Source: Sialis fuliginosa (taxonomy: Eukaryota; Arthropoda; Insecta; Megaloptera; Sialidae). Taken from it: 64,000 bases of DNA. Positions 33,061 to 44,255 of the stretch are shown here, piece after piece. The first letter of the stretch is position 1, and each line of letters opens with the position of its first letter. Below the pieces are notes generated by a model. That model saw only the letters and a program-made list of their open reading frames with translations. It was not told the DNA's origin and searched no databases. Both the position numbers and the translations under genes were made by a program. The stretch covers positions 9,238,001 to 9,302,000 of the forward strand of contig OY540815.1 in assembly GCA_961205875.1 (NCBI GenBank), given 5' to 3'.

Positions 33061-34068
33061 ACTGTGATATCGGACAACGCTTGTTTAAACCGATGTAGAT
33101 TGGATGGTTTCCAGTCAGATTTTTGTGCAGGATACAGGACATTTAATTTTGTATTTATTATTGTTAACGATTTTTTTAATTTTTTTAAGGGAGGGGCGAT
33201 TTTTGTTTAGAAATAAAAATTCAACCATTTATATTAAAATGATATTTCAGGAAGAAGTGTAGCTTAAAAAAATTGTTGATTAAAAAATATAACTTTTTTA
33301 TTTATATACAGGACCAATCGAGAAGACGGCGAAAATTGCATAAAAATCCGATTAGTTTTTACAACTTAATACTAATTCTAGTGAATAATAAGTGTAAAAT
33401 TAGTTTGCAATAAAAAGGTCATTATAATTCAAATTTGTAATAGGTGTAAGCATTTTCAAAAAACAAGGTTCTCAATTTTTATATATATTTTTTTTGTTCT
33501 GTCCCGGGGGCCTTGGGGCACTACCCCGGCCGCTCCGGTGGTAGTTACGGCCCTGTTATCATCTAACATAACCTATTGATGAAAATGATAAATTAAATTA
33601 TAAAGGACATATTCGATTCCAATTTTATTGGAACCAAAAACTTTTCATAATTTAAAATTTCAACATACTAATTTATTGTTCATGCATACATTGTTCGTTT
33701 ATCAAATCCGTTATACCTAATGAATAATAACAAGTTACATAAAATGCATTATTCTACTTTACATAAAACGTCGACAAACTCGTTGATGTCGCTTTTGAGC
33801 AACGCGCGCTCGCACTGATATGGTCATACCCATACTAGAGTGTTTTTGTTGAGAACTTTATTTCTGTAGAGCCCGTATGGACGTAAGCCTACAAAGCACA
33901 GCCAGTGCAGATGTTTTATGTTAGCTTTTCCTCTTTCATGGGCCCGTATTTAATTTTGCCAAATAATATAACAGCACTACTTACAATCAACAGATACAGA
34001 GGTCTTAAAACTTTTTATTAATTAGGTTGTTAGTTGCTATTCATAAATTTAATTTTCTAAAAAATATT
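33060..34068. other. AT-rich tract; element terminus at 33,485-33,557
   Basis: 'ctgtcccgggggccttgggg' to 'gtggtagttacggccctg' looks like the GC-rich right end of a DNA transposon ('...CGGCCCTG'). No matching CAGGGCCG left end was found upstream. The rest is featureless. Confidence 0.4.
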
Positions 34069-34081
34069 TTTCTAATAAGTA

Positions 34082-34228
34082 TTCCTAAAAGTGTACTTTT
34101 AGGAGTGCCCTGAAGATGTCCACTGCAATGTGTGACGAAACGTTGGCCGATAACATGACCAAATCGACGTGGTTTACACCTCGAAGCCAAGATCCATATC
34201 AAGATCACCGCGGAAGCCCCAGGACTTG
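34082..34228 (+). mobile_element. Penelope-like unit with hammerhead-like core and perfect TSD
   Basis: A 147-base unit flanked by perfect 13-bp direct repeats TTTCTAATAAGTA (34,069-34,081 and 34,229-34,241). It starts with the palindrome TCCTAAAAGTGTACTTTTAGGA, then CTGAAGA (34,110-34,116), T, a stem II of GTC-CAC/GTG-T-GAC with loop TGCAAT, and GAAAC (34,137). It continues 'gttggccgataacatgacca', 'aaatcgacgtggtttaca' and 'gaagccaagatccatatcaa'. The exact duplication indicates insertion as this short unit by a target-primed or similar mechanism. It lacks the left arm seen at 15,303. Family placement (Penelope-like LTR or retrozyme) is inference. Confidence 0.7.
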
Positions 34229-34244
34229 TTTCTAATAAGTACTT

Positions 34245-35080
34245 TAGTATTAAAATAAATGAACTGCTGTGGTCGCCACAAGACTTTTTAAAATACTATA
34301 TTATATAATAAATGTCTCAAAAAACGATTCGTTATACCGAAAAAATATAATTTTAAAAATAATAGTATTATTTACAACTTATATTGAATTTTTTAAGGAA
34401 AAATCAAAAAGAGTTGTAATATTGATGTAACTAAACAATTTATATCGAATAACTGAGTCAGGCATGCATGTATTAAGAAAAAGTAATTTAAAAATTAAAA
34501 ATATAATCAATGCTAATTTTAATGTAAATATACAAGTAGTATTAACGTTTTTTATTAGAGCAGCCACTTGAGTAGCTGCTATTCATCTATATTGAAATGC
34601 ACATATTATACATATTCTTAATACAATAAAATAATCAAGACAAATATAATGTACTACAATAAAGTTCACTTATATATATGTACATATATTTATGAATAAA
34701 ATAGTTGTGATGTCACTGCATTTGTCAACGGCATTTAATCAGTTAAGTTGTTAATCACATACGCAGGTAAATACGTCAAAATTAACCGGGCATTTGATAA
34801 CAATCAGAGTTCACGTGATACCTTTCAACATCGTCGTATTTACCCACTTCTAAATACAACTCGTATTATTATTGTTGTCAAGAATATTCTACACCATATT
34901 TATGTGTTAGGAATAATATACATATTCTTTTTCAGTAATTCATTTCTTATGTCTTGATATTAAATATTATTATCATAATAATATACAAATCTGTATTAAT
35001 GTAAATTTTTAAGGATTTTTGTCTGTCCATCTGTTTGTGTTTGTAAGATGTGCAATTAATTTATGCGGATATATTAAATA
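34245..35080. other. AT-rich tract, nothing recognised
   Basis: Short frames at 34,379 and 34,748 show no motif. Confidence 0.5.
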
Positions 35081-35082
35081 CG

Positions 35083-35220
35083 TGCAGAAAATTAGTGGAT
35101 TACAACTGAACCGATTTTAGTGCAGTTTTCATTATTACATAATGTCAAGAGGAAAACGTCACTGATATGGAATTTAGAATTCTATGCGAGCGAAATCGCG
35201 GAGGAAACGTATTAAAAACC
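35083..35220 (+). repeat. Lepidopteran-type retro-repeat tail
   Basis: 'acaactgaaccgattttagt' and 'gcgagcgaaatcgcggagga' are recognisable tail phrases; heavily diverged. Confidence 0.4.
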
Positions 35221-35544
35221 AACCCTATTGTTTTTTATAAGAGTAATATCAAAGCATCAAATATAATAATTATTACTTTGTAGACATAAAAACCAAAAAA
35301 TTAATATTTTCTTAAATTTTCGAAAACCTGATACACTATTTGATATTTCTATATTTATTATTGTCTGCTATGGTACACTTACTCGAATTTCATGCACTAA
35401 AAATGTACAGTATCAAGAAATTTAAGAAATGCGTATACATATGTCATTTACATATTCTTCCATCTTCACCTTACTCAGAAAACATGACGTACTGGTCACT
35501 GCAATGGGTATGACCATTCTTTATGCTGTCAAGGTGGGTTTACA

Positions 35545-35577
35545 CACTCACACAAGCACACACACACACACACACAA
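35545..35577 (+). repeat. (CA)n microsatellite
   Basis: 'cacactcacacaagcacaca' followed by continuous CA dinucleotides. Confidence 0.9.
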
Positions 35578-35579
35578 GA

Positions 35580-36131
35580 TCGTGTGAGACATATGAATAT
35601 GTAAAAGACGATGACAGATCAAGTCTGTGTTTATGATAAATGCTATTCAAAACAATCTCTTATTGTTAAGTGATGTATTTAACACTGTAATAAGATGTAC
35701 GGACAATTATTCATTTTTACAATGTTTCTTCAATAGAACTGTAACCGCATACTATTGTTTTGTATGAAGTATATTTATAGATATGTATGATGCATGTTTA
35801 TCTTTGAACGATGTTCATTTTTTATTGTTATCTGAAATTGATTTTCGGTCATTTGCAGGGCCGGATACTAACTCCAACACCAGTAATGGACCGGTCTGTA
35901 TAATGTTTAATCTGAATTGTTTTACCCATAGAAGTCGATTTCTAGCGATGGGGATGAGAGCGATTTCTTTAAAAGTAGGTATATTTCTTTTATAGAAAAT
36001 AAAGTGAAAAATTGAAATTTGTTTCATGCATCAAATTGAAATTTTGAAGAAGAAGGAAAATCATATTATATGACCAATAGGTGTTTATTCTTTTTTTAAA
36101 GTAATTTTTTATTTAAATTACCTTTATTTAA
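35580..36131. other. No gene; possible element end at 35,858
   Basis: 'gcagggccggatactaactc' at 35,857 looks like the CAGGGCCG start of a hAT-like element, but no partner was found. Frames at 35,783 (plus) and 35,815 (minus) overlap each other and carry no motif. Confidence 0.35.
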
Positions 36132-36345
36132 CACATAGGTTTCCAAACTTTTTTGACCCAGTACCCCTTTTTCAGCTATAAAAAATCTCAAGGCTCCCCT
36201 GATTATTTACATTTTTAGTAATGAAAATTTTTTTCCTATACATACATATCTAGTGTAATATAATATTAACTACCAGAGCCACCAGGGCTTCCTTTGATCC
36301 CCCCAATACCGCCAAAGGAGATGAGGATCGCAGTTTGGGAAGCAG
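36132..36345. mobile_element. hAT-type MITE (GGTTTCCAAACT ends)
   Basis: The left 'cataggtttccaaacttttt' and right 'gcagtttgggaagcag' are degenerate inverted copies of the common insect hAT terminus (CAGTGGTTCCCAAACT type). TTATTTAA occurs directly at both flanks (36,124-36,131 and 36,346-36,353), giving the 8-bp duplication expected of hAT, although such AT-only words are common here. Confidence 0.55.
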
Positions 36346-36353
36346 TTATTTAA

Positions 36354-37155
36354 GAGATCACTTTAATAGACACATTCAAAAATTGTAACACGCAGGAAAT
36401 ACAGCAGTAAAAATTAGATATATAAATACTTCATTAAAAAAATGTTAATCTTGGAGTTATCATAATAATATATTAAATATATATATTTAATATCAATTCA
36501 CTGTAAAAAAATACGACATACTTGTTAAAAAATATATTTAATATAAATTGATATTTATAAAAAAAAGTTCAGTACATATGACATACATTTTCACACGACA
36601 TTTGGGTTATTTGAAGACGTATCATTTAAAATAATTATAACAAAAAATTAAATTACACTTTTATAGGTCCACCAAAGTCGTTATATAACACCTTTACATT
36701 ATAATAATTGTATGTATTGTATAAAAATAATATGAATGAATTGATCTCTTACAACATTTATACCATCTGTCACAAGAGGTTTTGTATCATGAATAATATT
36801 ACTTATATATTGTAACGCCGCTGTAGTAAAAATGTATTAATATATTTAAATGACAATATTAAGAGTATTTACTAACAGGTGTTATGATAAAAGACATAAG
36901 TATTTGTTTCCTGATAGTCAATATTTATTTTATAATGTGAATAATACTGATGTGAATACTAACATATATTTGTTTAAAGCTATACATCTTCTACACCGTG
37001 ACAATTATATTCTGATACAAATGAAAATGCTAAAATATTAAATTTATAATAAAGTTTCAGTTAATTTTTTATTCAATTCTTAAAGTAAACATATGTATTG
37101 AAAATTTATAATAAGTATTTGGGAATAACTCCTCCTTTAACTTTGATAACTAGCT
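36354..37155. other. AT-rich tract, nothing recognised
   Basis: The 63-codon frame at 36,850 has no motif. Confidence 0.5.
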
Positions 37156-37158
37156 TCA

Positions 37159-37416
37159 TGTCCAGTAATAATACTGCAAAATTTGCTAGCTAGCAAGCAC
37201 TTTCAAATGAGGTTTCTAATCTATCTGACAGTTCTCCTTTAGTTTCATTAAATTTATTAAAACAGTGGCGATATTATAAAAATTATTTTGTACGATCAGA
37301 GTCGCCAACTGCTCTAAATTTCATAGCTAATCCATAGCTACTATCACAGAATTAATACCTCATTTGAAAGTGCTAGCTAGCTAGTAAATTTGCTAGCTCC
37401 TTTATAATACCGGACA
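37159..37416 (-). mobile_element. Family B MITE, copy 1, TSD TCA
   Basis: Ends TGTCC...GGACA with inner arms 'aaatttgctagctagcaag' and the inverse, flanked by TCA on both sides (37,156-37,158 and 37,417-37,419). Its interior matches 46,638-46,970 in reverse ('ctctaaatttcatagctaat', 'acagtggcgatatta'). It abuts the 3' end of the transposase pseudogene at 37,420. Confidence 0.75.
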
Positions 37417-37419
37417 TCA

Positions 37420-38201
37420 ATCTTCTTTCAAAGTCATTGCAAGTAGCACGTACTGTTTCCATTGGCATTTTGTCTCAAATTTTGATAATAACATTCTTAA
37501 ATTGCTGCAGATTTGAGCAGGGCTTCGAACCGTTATTTTTTTCGTTTCGGTTTTCGTTCCTGTTCGAGTAAAAAAATATATTTCGGTTCGGTTCCGGTTT
37601 TCGTTCCACAAAAAATAACGGTTTTTCCGGTTTTTTCGGTTTTCGGTTCAGCTCCGAGTGATTAATTAAAAAAAAATTATTTGTATTAAAACAAATTTTT
37701 CTATCATAATTTAGAATATTTTATGGTACTTGTATGATAGCCCTAACGACAATTGATATGGGAAATAAGATCATGTTAACGCGTGTATTTTAACATGTAC
37801 TGAACCGTAAAAATCGATATTATTATTTCGGTTCTGTTCCGGTTTTCGTTCCGGCAAAAAATAACGGTTTTTTCGGTTTTCGGTTCAGTTCCGGTTCGAA
37901 GCCCTGGATTTGAGAATTTGTAATCTGAGAGCTTAGACAACATATATGACCATATAAAATAATCGGAGGATTGCAATCGGAAGAGCTTGGAGGCCATTTA
38001 TTTTTCAACAAAAAATCAACCAAATTATCCTTATACCATGCTTGAATAATATTTGCTGTGTGGGAGGGAGCTATATTTATCTTCCGGGATGTACTCAATC
38101 CTAGTAGATCAAACTCTGTCATACTGGGAGTTGTGGGATTGCTCCAAAACAAATAACTTCTCATCAGAAAATATAAACTCATCACCAGCGTGCCAAGTCA
38201 T
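37420..38201 (-). pseudogene. Tc1/mariner-superfamily transposase pseudogene, split by a hAT MITE
   Basis: On the minus strand, 38,201-38,105 reads FIFSDEKLFVLEQ and NSQYDRV before a stop. 'SDEK' carries the first catalytic Asp of an IS630/Tc1/mariner DDE/D transposase. After a frame change, about 38,062-37,920 reads APSHTANIIQAWYKDN, then LLKNKWPPSSSDCNP. This corresponds to the segment after the second Asp and the third catalytic region ('WPPxSPDLNP'). The second Asp itself and the stretch before it are deleted. The 389-base hAT element at 37,518-37,906 then interrupts the gene. Past it, the C-terminal part resumes near 37,500 and includes KMPMETVRATCNDFERRL. Stops, a deletion and an insertion make it dead; the superfamily call is strong. 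Confidence 0.8.
37518..37906. mobile_element. hAT-type MITE with perfect 8-bp TSD
   Basis: CAGGGCTTCGAACCG begins at 37,518 and its inverse, CGGTTCGAAGCCCTG, ends at 37,906. GATTTGAG is duplicated exactly on both sides (37,510-37,517 and 37,907-37,914). CAGGG ends with an 8-bp duplication identify hAT. The arms are built from degenerate 'cggttttcggttc' and 'gttccggttttcgtt' words, with an AT-rich centre at 37,660-37,790. It landed in the transposase pseudogene. A 120-codon minus frame (37,823-38,185) is a chance fusion of transposase and MITE sequence. Confidence 0.9.
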
Positions 38202-38204
38202 TTT

Positions 38205-39040
38205 TTAAATATTATGTCTGGATATACTTTCATGCTCGAAATTTTTATTAAGACTAATTTAAATTGCATAATTGTTAATTTACATGATATATTAGAGAAC
38301 ATAACAGTAATTTTAATTGTTTTTTGGTAAGAATGGCTTGCTAAAATAACGCCAATAACGGTACATCGTCGATAAAAAATTGTATCAGAATATAATTATC
38401 ACGGTGTATATTGATATAATATTTTTATAGAAAATCGTAAATGTATATCGAGTGTATATTGTCTATTTAATAAAATGCTGATTGAAAATTTGTATCTAAA
38501 GAGTTATAACTCATACTGTAGTTGAATCCAAACAATACATTAAAATATGTACAATCCAAAGCATAAAAAATCACAGCTATCTTTGACTTTGCGTTGGCTG
38601 ATAAAACAAAACAAAAAAGAACACAAACTTAAGACAAACAAAATTACTATGCTAAGAAAATCAACAGTCGCAAAAAGAGGCTGGCGACTCGATATATTTG
38701 TACATAGAAATTGTTGTAATCTCTATAATAGATACGAACAGTTATTGTCATAAAACAATGGGGAAAAGACAACACACGATGTGGTCATTTAAATATTACT
38801 CAAAGAGAAATTTTGTGATGACAGCACTGTAAGGCGGGTCCCCCATTTATGTATCCAGGGCATTTCTTGATTTGAATACGGGCATTGACAGTCCTATTCG
38901 TACTGTTTTGCTTTAATTGTTTTTCGATGTACTGACGTCCCACTTTTTTTACAAGTTTCAAGTAAATTATTTGACATATAGTTGAACAATGGTCAATCGA
39001 ATTCATCATAGTTGTAAAAAATAACTAACTTATCAAATAC
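38205..39040. other. No gene recognised
   Basis: Frames at 38,547 (plus) and 38,800 (minus) carry no motif. This stretch separates the two transposase pseudogenes. Confidence 0.45.
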
Positions 39041-39062
39041 GTAGACAAAATTAATATTAAAT

Positions 39063-39383
39063 GACCGTAAAGTGAAAGTGAGTGAGCTAGCATAAACCAT
39101 AGGAATCTCAAAGGAACGTACTGGTCATATCCTTCATAAATGTTTACATATGAAAAAACTTTGCGCGCGAAGAGCACCACGTTTTTTAATAATTGACCAA
39201 TAATTTGTCTCCAACGACTACTACCTTTTTGGCAAAAGATTTTATTCTAATAAAGAGGTTGAGTTGAAAACAAACGCCTATTTTGAGGGACTTGACGCAA
39301 ACCACTGTAAGACCGGTATCGAAATATTAGAGGGCCGTTGGAACAAGTTCATTATTCTAGATGGAGGTTATGTCGAAGAATAA
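39063..39383 (+). pseudogene. mariner transposase pseudogene lacking its catalytic core
   Basis: One frame from 39,063 to the stop at 39,381-39,383 reads DRKVKVSELA, an in-frame stop at 39,093, then TIGISKERTGHILHKCLHMK and KLCARRAPRFL. This is the second helix-turn-helix and linker of a mariner-family transposase ('KLCARWVPR'). After another stop near 39,203 it jumps to SNDYYLFGK and continues AYFEGLDANHCKTGIEILEG and RWNKFIILDGGYVEE before the terminal stop, which is the classical mariner C-terminus. The DD34D catalytic domain between them, roughly half of the usual ~345-residue protein, is deleted without a frame change. Unlike the pseudogene at 37,420, this is a true mariner type. Confidence 0.85.
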
Positions 39384-39389
39384 AAGATT

Positions 39390-40960
39390 TTTCAGCCCAT
39401 ATAGTATAACTTGAAACTATTTTTATTGTTTCTTTGAAAATGTAGTTACAATAAAAATCAGCTGTAATAAAATGTAATTAATCTGACATATAGGTACCGA
39501 TTTAAAGTATATTTTTATGAAGCTCTACTATACTGTAATATTAGATATTCACTGCCCGTATGTCATAGTAATTACCACTGTTGAAGAAGCCCATAAATCT
39601 ATTTTTTATCATAACTGTTTTTTAAACATCCATTTAAGTAAACTGTATTAATTACAGAATAATCAATCAATACCTAATAGTGAATAAAATACGATGAATA
39701 CTCGTACATATTAATTAAAATGAAGAGGTAATAGGTATACATCAGAGCCGTATTTAAGGGGGTGAATATATTAAAACTGTTATGTTCTATTTTTTATTAA
39801 CTATAGCTTTTTAAAATCATTGATTTGAACAAACATTATAAAACTTTATTACGTAATTTTATTTTTACTAGAATTATTAATTAATTACTTCGTCCGCATA
39901 TATTCAAAATTGGTGAATATTCGCGCAAACGGATTCTCTGAAAACATAAGTGCAATATTCAAGCTATGACGGTATTGAAGGAGGTTCAAGAAAATTAACT
40001 TCATAATTGCAATCCTTTTCTCTTTTTTGCATTTAAAAAAAATTAATTGTAATTAATTATTGAATATACATTAATGGTTTAATTAACCGTCAACATCATA
40101 TGCAATAATTCTAAGAATTCATTATACAGAAGCTAATGTCAATCCTAGATTAATATTGTAGATAATATAAGCCTGTCAGAATTTACATATTACAGAATCT
40201 TATGTAGAATGCATTCAAAGAAAGATATAGAAATCATCTACTAATCAAGTTCTTTAGCATCAATATAAGAATGAAGTTTGTTATATCTTTTTATGGAGAA
40301 CCCATATTTCAATGATAGAAAATAAATTTTGCAATTTCGTATAATTTTCAACACTTCATAAACAAGAAATAAAATAAATTCCTTGTGATAAACTAACAAA
40401 CCAAATTCCACATAAAAAGTTGATTGCTGTAGTTTACAATCCACCCTCTCAACACAACCAACAAGTGGTTTATTTCACCCCTTGCGAATGACCGCACCCT
40501 CAACGCACAACCCTTGTGTCGGACACTGCTTGACCACTTGAGTGAATATCTTTACACAGAAGGGGCTATTTGTGAGGGTGCTAAACGTCTCTAGTGCCCG
40601 TTTACATTCTACATTCCTCTCTACGTGGTTATTTATTTTATGTTCAATGATGGTAACATTTTGCGTGGAAATGTATTGATATAAGCAATAAAAACGGTGA
40701 TAAAATTTAATAAATTATGTTGACAGTTAAAAAAAAACTTCTGTCAAGTAAATGCACAGTGTTTCCTCGTGCCTAAAGTCACCATTTAATTTTTATACAA
40801 TTTTACTAAAAAATACTTCTGAAGAGGCACCTAATTATTTTTTCGTATATTTTAAATTCTTTGACAATTTTTATTTAAATCCAAATTTATACAAACGTCA
40901 AAATGACATTTAAAACGTTAATGTCAAAGAAAATATCAATTTAAAAAAAAACACGATTTT
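39390..40960. other. AT-rich tract with one GC-richer patch at 40,440-40,620
   Basis: The patch contains 'gcgaatgaccgcaccctcaa' and 'aaggggctatttgtgagggt', loosely inverted in style, but no terminus or gene is clear. The rest is featureless. Confidence 0.4.
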
Positions 40961-40966
40961 TTCAAG

Positions 40967-41392
40967 CAAATTGAGATAAATCTTCGTAAGTGAATATTTT
41001 ACAACAAACGTTGTAGACCTATATTATAGGAAATTGAATGCTCTATAAAAAAGATTCTGTAAAATTTTCATGTAACATGTGTCGTTCTTGAAATATCTTG
41101 AAAGAATAAATATTTTGGGATATCACCCCTCCTCCTCATGATTTTGAAATGGGATCGTCCTCAAGCCAGACCCAACCATCCAACTAAGTTTAATTAATAT
41201 TGGTTTAGTGGTTCATGAGTTATGCGTGTGACAAGTATTCAGGAGACAGACAGACAGACATGGAACGAAAAATGTTTGTCTTGACCTGAAACGGGAAGAT
41301 CAATTTAAAATTTTGAAATCGGAGAACAATTTTTTTGTCTCATTTTAAAACGATCACAAAGCTTCTCATATCTTCGATATTGCGAGGAAGCA
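40967..41392 (+). repeat. Family D dispersed repeat, copy 2
   Basis: Same order of phrases as 15,499-15,930 ('attttacaacaaacgttgta', 'tcctcaagccagacccaacc', 'atattgcgaggaagcaa'). The microsatellite here is only a short (GACA)n at 41,244-41,258. Confidence 0.75.
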
Positions 41393-41749
41393 ATACAACC
41401 CTAAAATGTTATATTTTTGTGTCGTTTCTATTCTCATTAGAACATATGTTATATTATCTTTTAACCGTTATTCCATGTAGTATCATTATTTCTTTAAACA
41501 CGTTATGCTCTTTTGCTCAACAATAATTGTCCACCGACGCGACGTCTTATGTTGACCGATTATGAACTATAATGCACTTTTATACCCCGTAACAACATTA
41601 CATAGCCTTATTTATATAAAGCGGCTTATGAATTAATTTGCAATTCTCAAATTTTGCAACTTCGGGAATTGGTCCATAAAATACACAACTATTACGTCAA
41701 TATTATTGAGATAACGACATCGTTCTCAAATTTAAATCTTTATTAATAG

Positions 41750-41776
41750 CCTGACGATGATTCTGTGAATCGAAAG
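41750..41776 (+). ncRNA. Hammerhead-ribozyme-like core
   Basis: C-CTGACGA-T-GATTC-TGT-GAATC-GAAAGC: the CTGANGA and GAAA core elements joined by a perfect 5-bp stem II with a 3-nt loop and one extra base after CTGACGA, the same layout as at 25,986 and 34,082. It is followed by 'ttaaataaattttgacg'. The cleavage-side strand is not obvious. It lies just upstream of the LINE 3' end but need not belong to it. Motif match only; no evidence of self-cleavage. Confidence 0.4.
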
Positions 41777-41841
41777 CTTGCGATTACCCTTTCTTAAATA
41801 AATTTTGACGTTTAGACAAACAAGTTTGTTTTTAAATATAA

Positions 41842-42036
41842 CATATCAGTACTTTAGGGGATTTGAATCATATCATATTTAATTGTGCAAAATATGATAA
41901 ATCAAGAGCAGACATGATGAAAGGATTCATGAAAAACAACACGGAACTCCCTGCCAACATTAACACCATCTTCCATAAAATCAAAAATATACGAGTGCTG
42001 GCAAATTTCTTAAAAGAAAACGAGTTAACACTCTAA
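41842..42036 (+). pseudogene. Non-LTR retrotransposon ORF2 C-terminus
   Basis: The frame ending at the TAA of 42,034-42,036 reads STLGDLNHIIFNCAKYDKSR, then MMKGFMKNN and LANFLKENELTL. 'GDLNHIIFNC' is the H-x4-C half of the terminal Cys/His knuckle, and the short hydrophobic tail is typical of I/Jockey-like LINE polyproteins. Everything upstream of 41,842 is lost, so the copy is severely 5'-truncated, but its natural stop is kept and no frameshift is seen in the remaining part. Codon use is unlike the AT-rich flanks. Confidence 0.75.
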
Positions 42037-42480
42037 AATCACATCGTCGTTAGAGAGATTCGGCTAGACATCCTAATGTGTGAAACCCAGCAGAAAACCC
42101 ATGAACCTGGCCGTCATGTTCGTGTAAACCCAAATGCTTTGATTGGCCCAAAGCTAATCCCATTCCTTCTATGTGTCCCTGTCTATGTGTATAGGGTAGC
42201 ATAGGTAGAATAAGCAATAATAATTAAAAATAAAAAATCACAACAATAAAATAAAAAATAAAAATAATAATAATAAATAAATATTTGAAAAATAAATAAA
42301 TGAACAAGTAAATAAACAAGCAAATAAACAAATAACCAAATAACTAAAATCAAACAATTAACAAAAACATAAAATAAAATAACATAAAAATAAACTAAAA
42401 CAGAACATAAAACAGCTGTCTAAATGAACGAACAGTTCGATAGACAAAATTAAAATTAAAAAAAAAAAAAAATATAACAT
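42037..42480 (+). repeat. 3' UTR and A-rich tail of the LINE
   Basis: A moderately GC-rich 3' part ('cccatgaacctggccgtcat', 'ccttctatgtgtccctgtct') runs to about 42,205. A long A-rich tail of AATAAA/AAATAA words follows, to 42,472. This is the usual end of a retrotransposed LINE copy, with the tail probably expanded after insertion. Confidence 0.6.
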
Positions 42481-43849
42481 ATATATATGAATTTATTTTA
42501 AAGAAATATAAATTAAAATACATACCTGCAAATTACGTACTACATATTATGTGTTTAATTTTTGTTTTCTATATATAATTATTTTAATAATTAATATCTG
42601 TCAAATATATAGTAAGGTGTCTGCGATTAACAGTAACTTCTTAATGAAAATAGTATGACCAAAAAAAGTGGAAATATTTAAGTTATTTTTATAAAAATGT
42701 CATATATTACATGGAAAAGTACTTTTAATACTGTGACAATAATAAAAAGTATATTAAAATTTCACTAAGAAACTACTGAGTAAATAAAATACCTTCTGGA
42801 TATATAGGCAGTAATTTTACATCATATCAACATATATCTTTATGAATGTTTGAAGTACATTTCATTTCTTTGTAAAATTCATAAGGTCGTTATTTTTTTA
42901 TTACCATTGTAGTACATTTTAGTATTCTTTTATATTTTAATTTTAAAATATTGTTCTCGGAGTGAGGATGTTTATTGTGATGTAATATGTTTTATAATAT
43001 TCGTATTAATTAATTATTATTATTTCTATCTACATCGAAAGATTTGGGTTAATATTTTTTGATACAGATGTAATCTTTTAGCTCATATTAAAAATATTTA
43101 ATGTATATTTCAGTACCTTCTTTTTTAGTAACATTGATTTCCTGAATTATTGGGACCACATATGGAAAGTAAAAACTAACTCATGTGGTAGAAATGTGAT
43201 GTAAGATTTTAATAAAAGAAAATATTAAACTACAATAACATCACCAGAATTTTTAGGTAGTTGACCGTCTAGTTTTGGAGATAAATAAAAAATAACACAA
43301 GCTGACAAAAATACTTTTGCTCTGTTGTCTTTACTTCAATAAGTGATTTCGGAGACTTTAGATTTTGACACACTGATTTCGACCACCTGTTCAAAAGTTA
43401 CGGCCAGTTTTTTTCCAAAATTTTGAAAACATCGAAATATATCACGAGAACGGTTGGAAATACAGACCTGCGGTTTGAAAATTTTAACTTTTCACTTCAT
43501 TTTCTATACAAAAGACATAATTTTAACGAAATACAAAATAATTCAATTTTTTTAGTCTTTCATGGTTCTAATTTCACTTTTCATAGTAATTTCATAATTA
43601 AATTTAAACTTTTCATAGAAATATCAACTCGAGTACATTTTGAAAGTTAATTTTTAACATAATATATTAAATTTTATCACGAGCGTGATTGGGCGCGAGT
43701 ATAAAATACAATTCGTGAACAAAAATTACTCACACGCCCAACTTAATCCAAGGTGGTACCGAAGTGCGTTTATTTTGTAACTTGTAGAAGCTCATGCTTA
43801 TGCATAGAAACGATAAAAATATATTTATAATTTCTTTATTCATACTAAT
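42481..43849. other. AT-rich tract, nothing recognised
   Basis: The 75-codon frame at 43,423 is Phe/Asn/Ile-rich AT translation without a motif. Confidence 0.5.
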
Positions 43850-44205
43850 ATAGAACATAAATTATAGATAATAATATTATCTACAATTTTTAGCTTGATC
43901 ATTTTACTCTAATTTGCATCGTTTCTAAAATAATTCGAAAAATTCAAAAATTGACAAGAGTAATATCCGATTTCAGTTAAAAGATCGTTTTCGAAAATTG
44001 GAGGTTTTATTCCCAGATAAAAATTATTTTTAAATTTAAAATTTCACCCTTTACAAAATACAGCGTCTACAAACAGACCAACAGACACACAGACATCAAA
44101 AGTCAGAATGGATTCAGGGAAGGTTAAAACAAAATCCGGAGTTTAAAAAAAATCGGCTTTATAATATACTATATTTCATATACATGGGTATAAGAAAGTA
44201 AAAAA
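43850..44205 (+). repeat. Dispersed repeat family E, copy 2
   Basis: One unit with 'aataattcgaaaaattcaaa' and the tail ('acagacacacagacatcaaa', 'tatttcatatacatgggtat') in the same order as 1,380-1,700. Copy 1 has three diverged units, copy 2 only one. Confidence 0.6.
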
Positions 44206-44255
44206 TGCATTCTAATATCATAGTTTTATCTGAATGTCAGATTAGAATATTTATA

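Noticed and set aside
37823-38185. 120-codon minus frame treated as one gene
   Set aside because: It is a fusion of transposase pseudogene sequence with the hAT MITE, and its first part is out of frame with the transposase.
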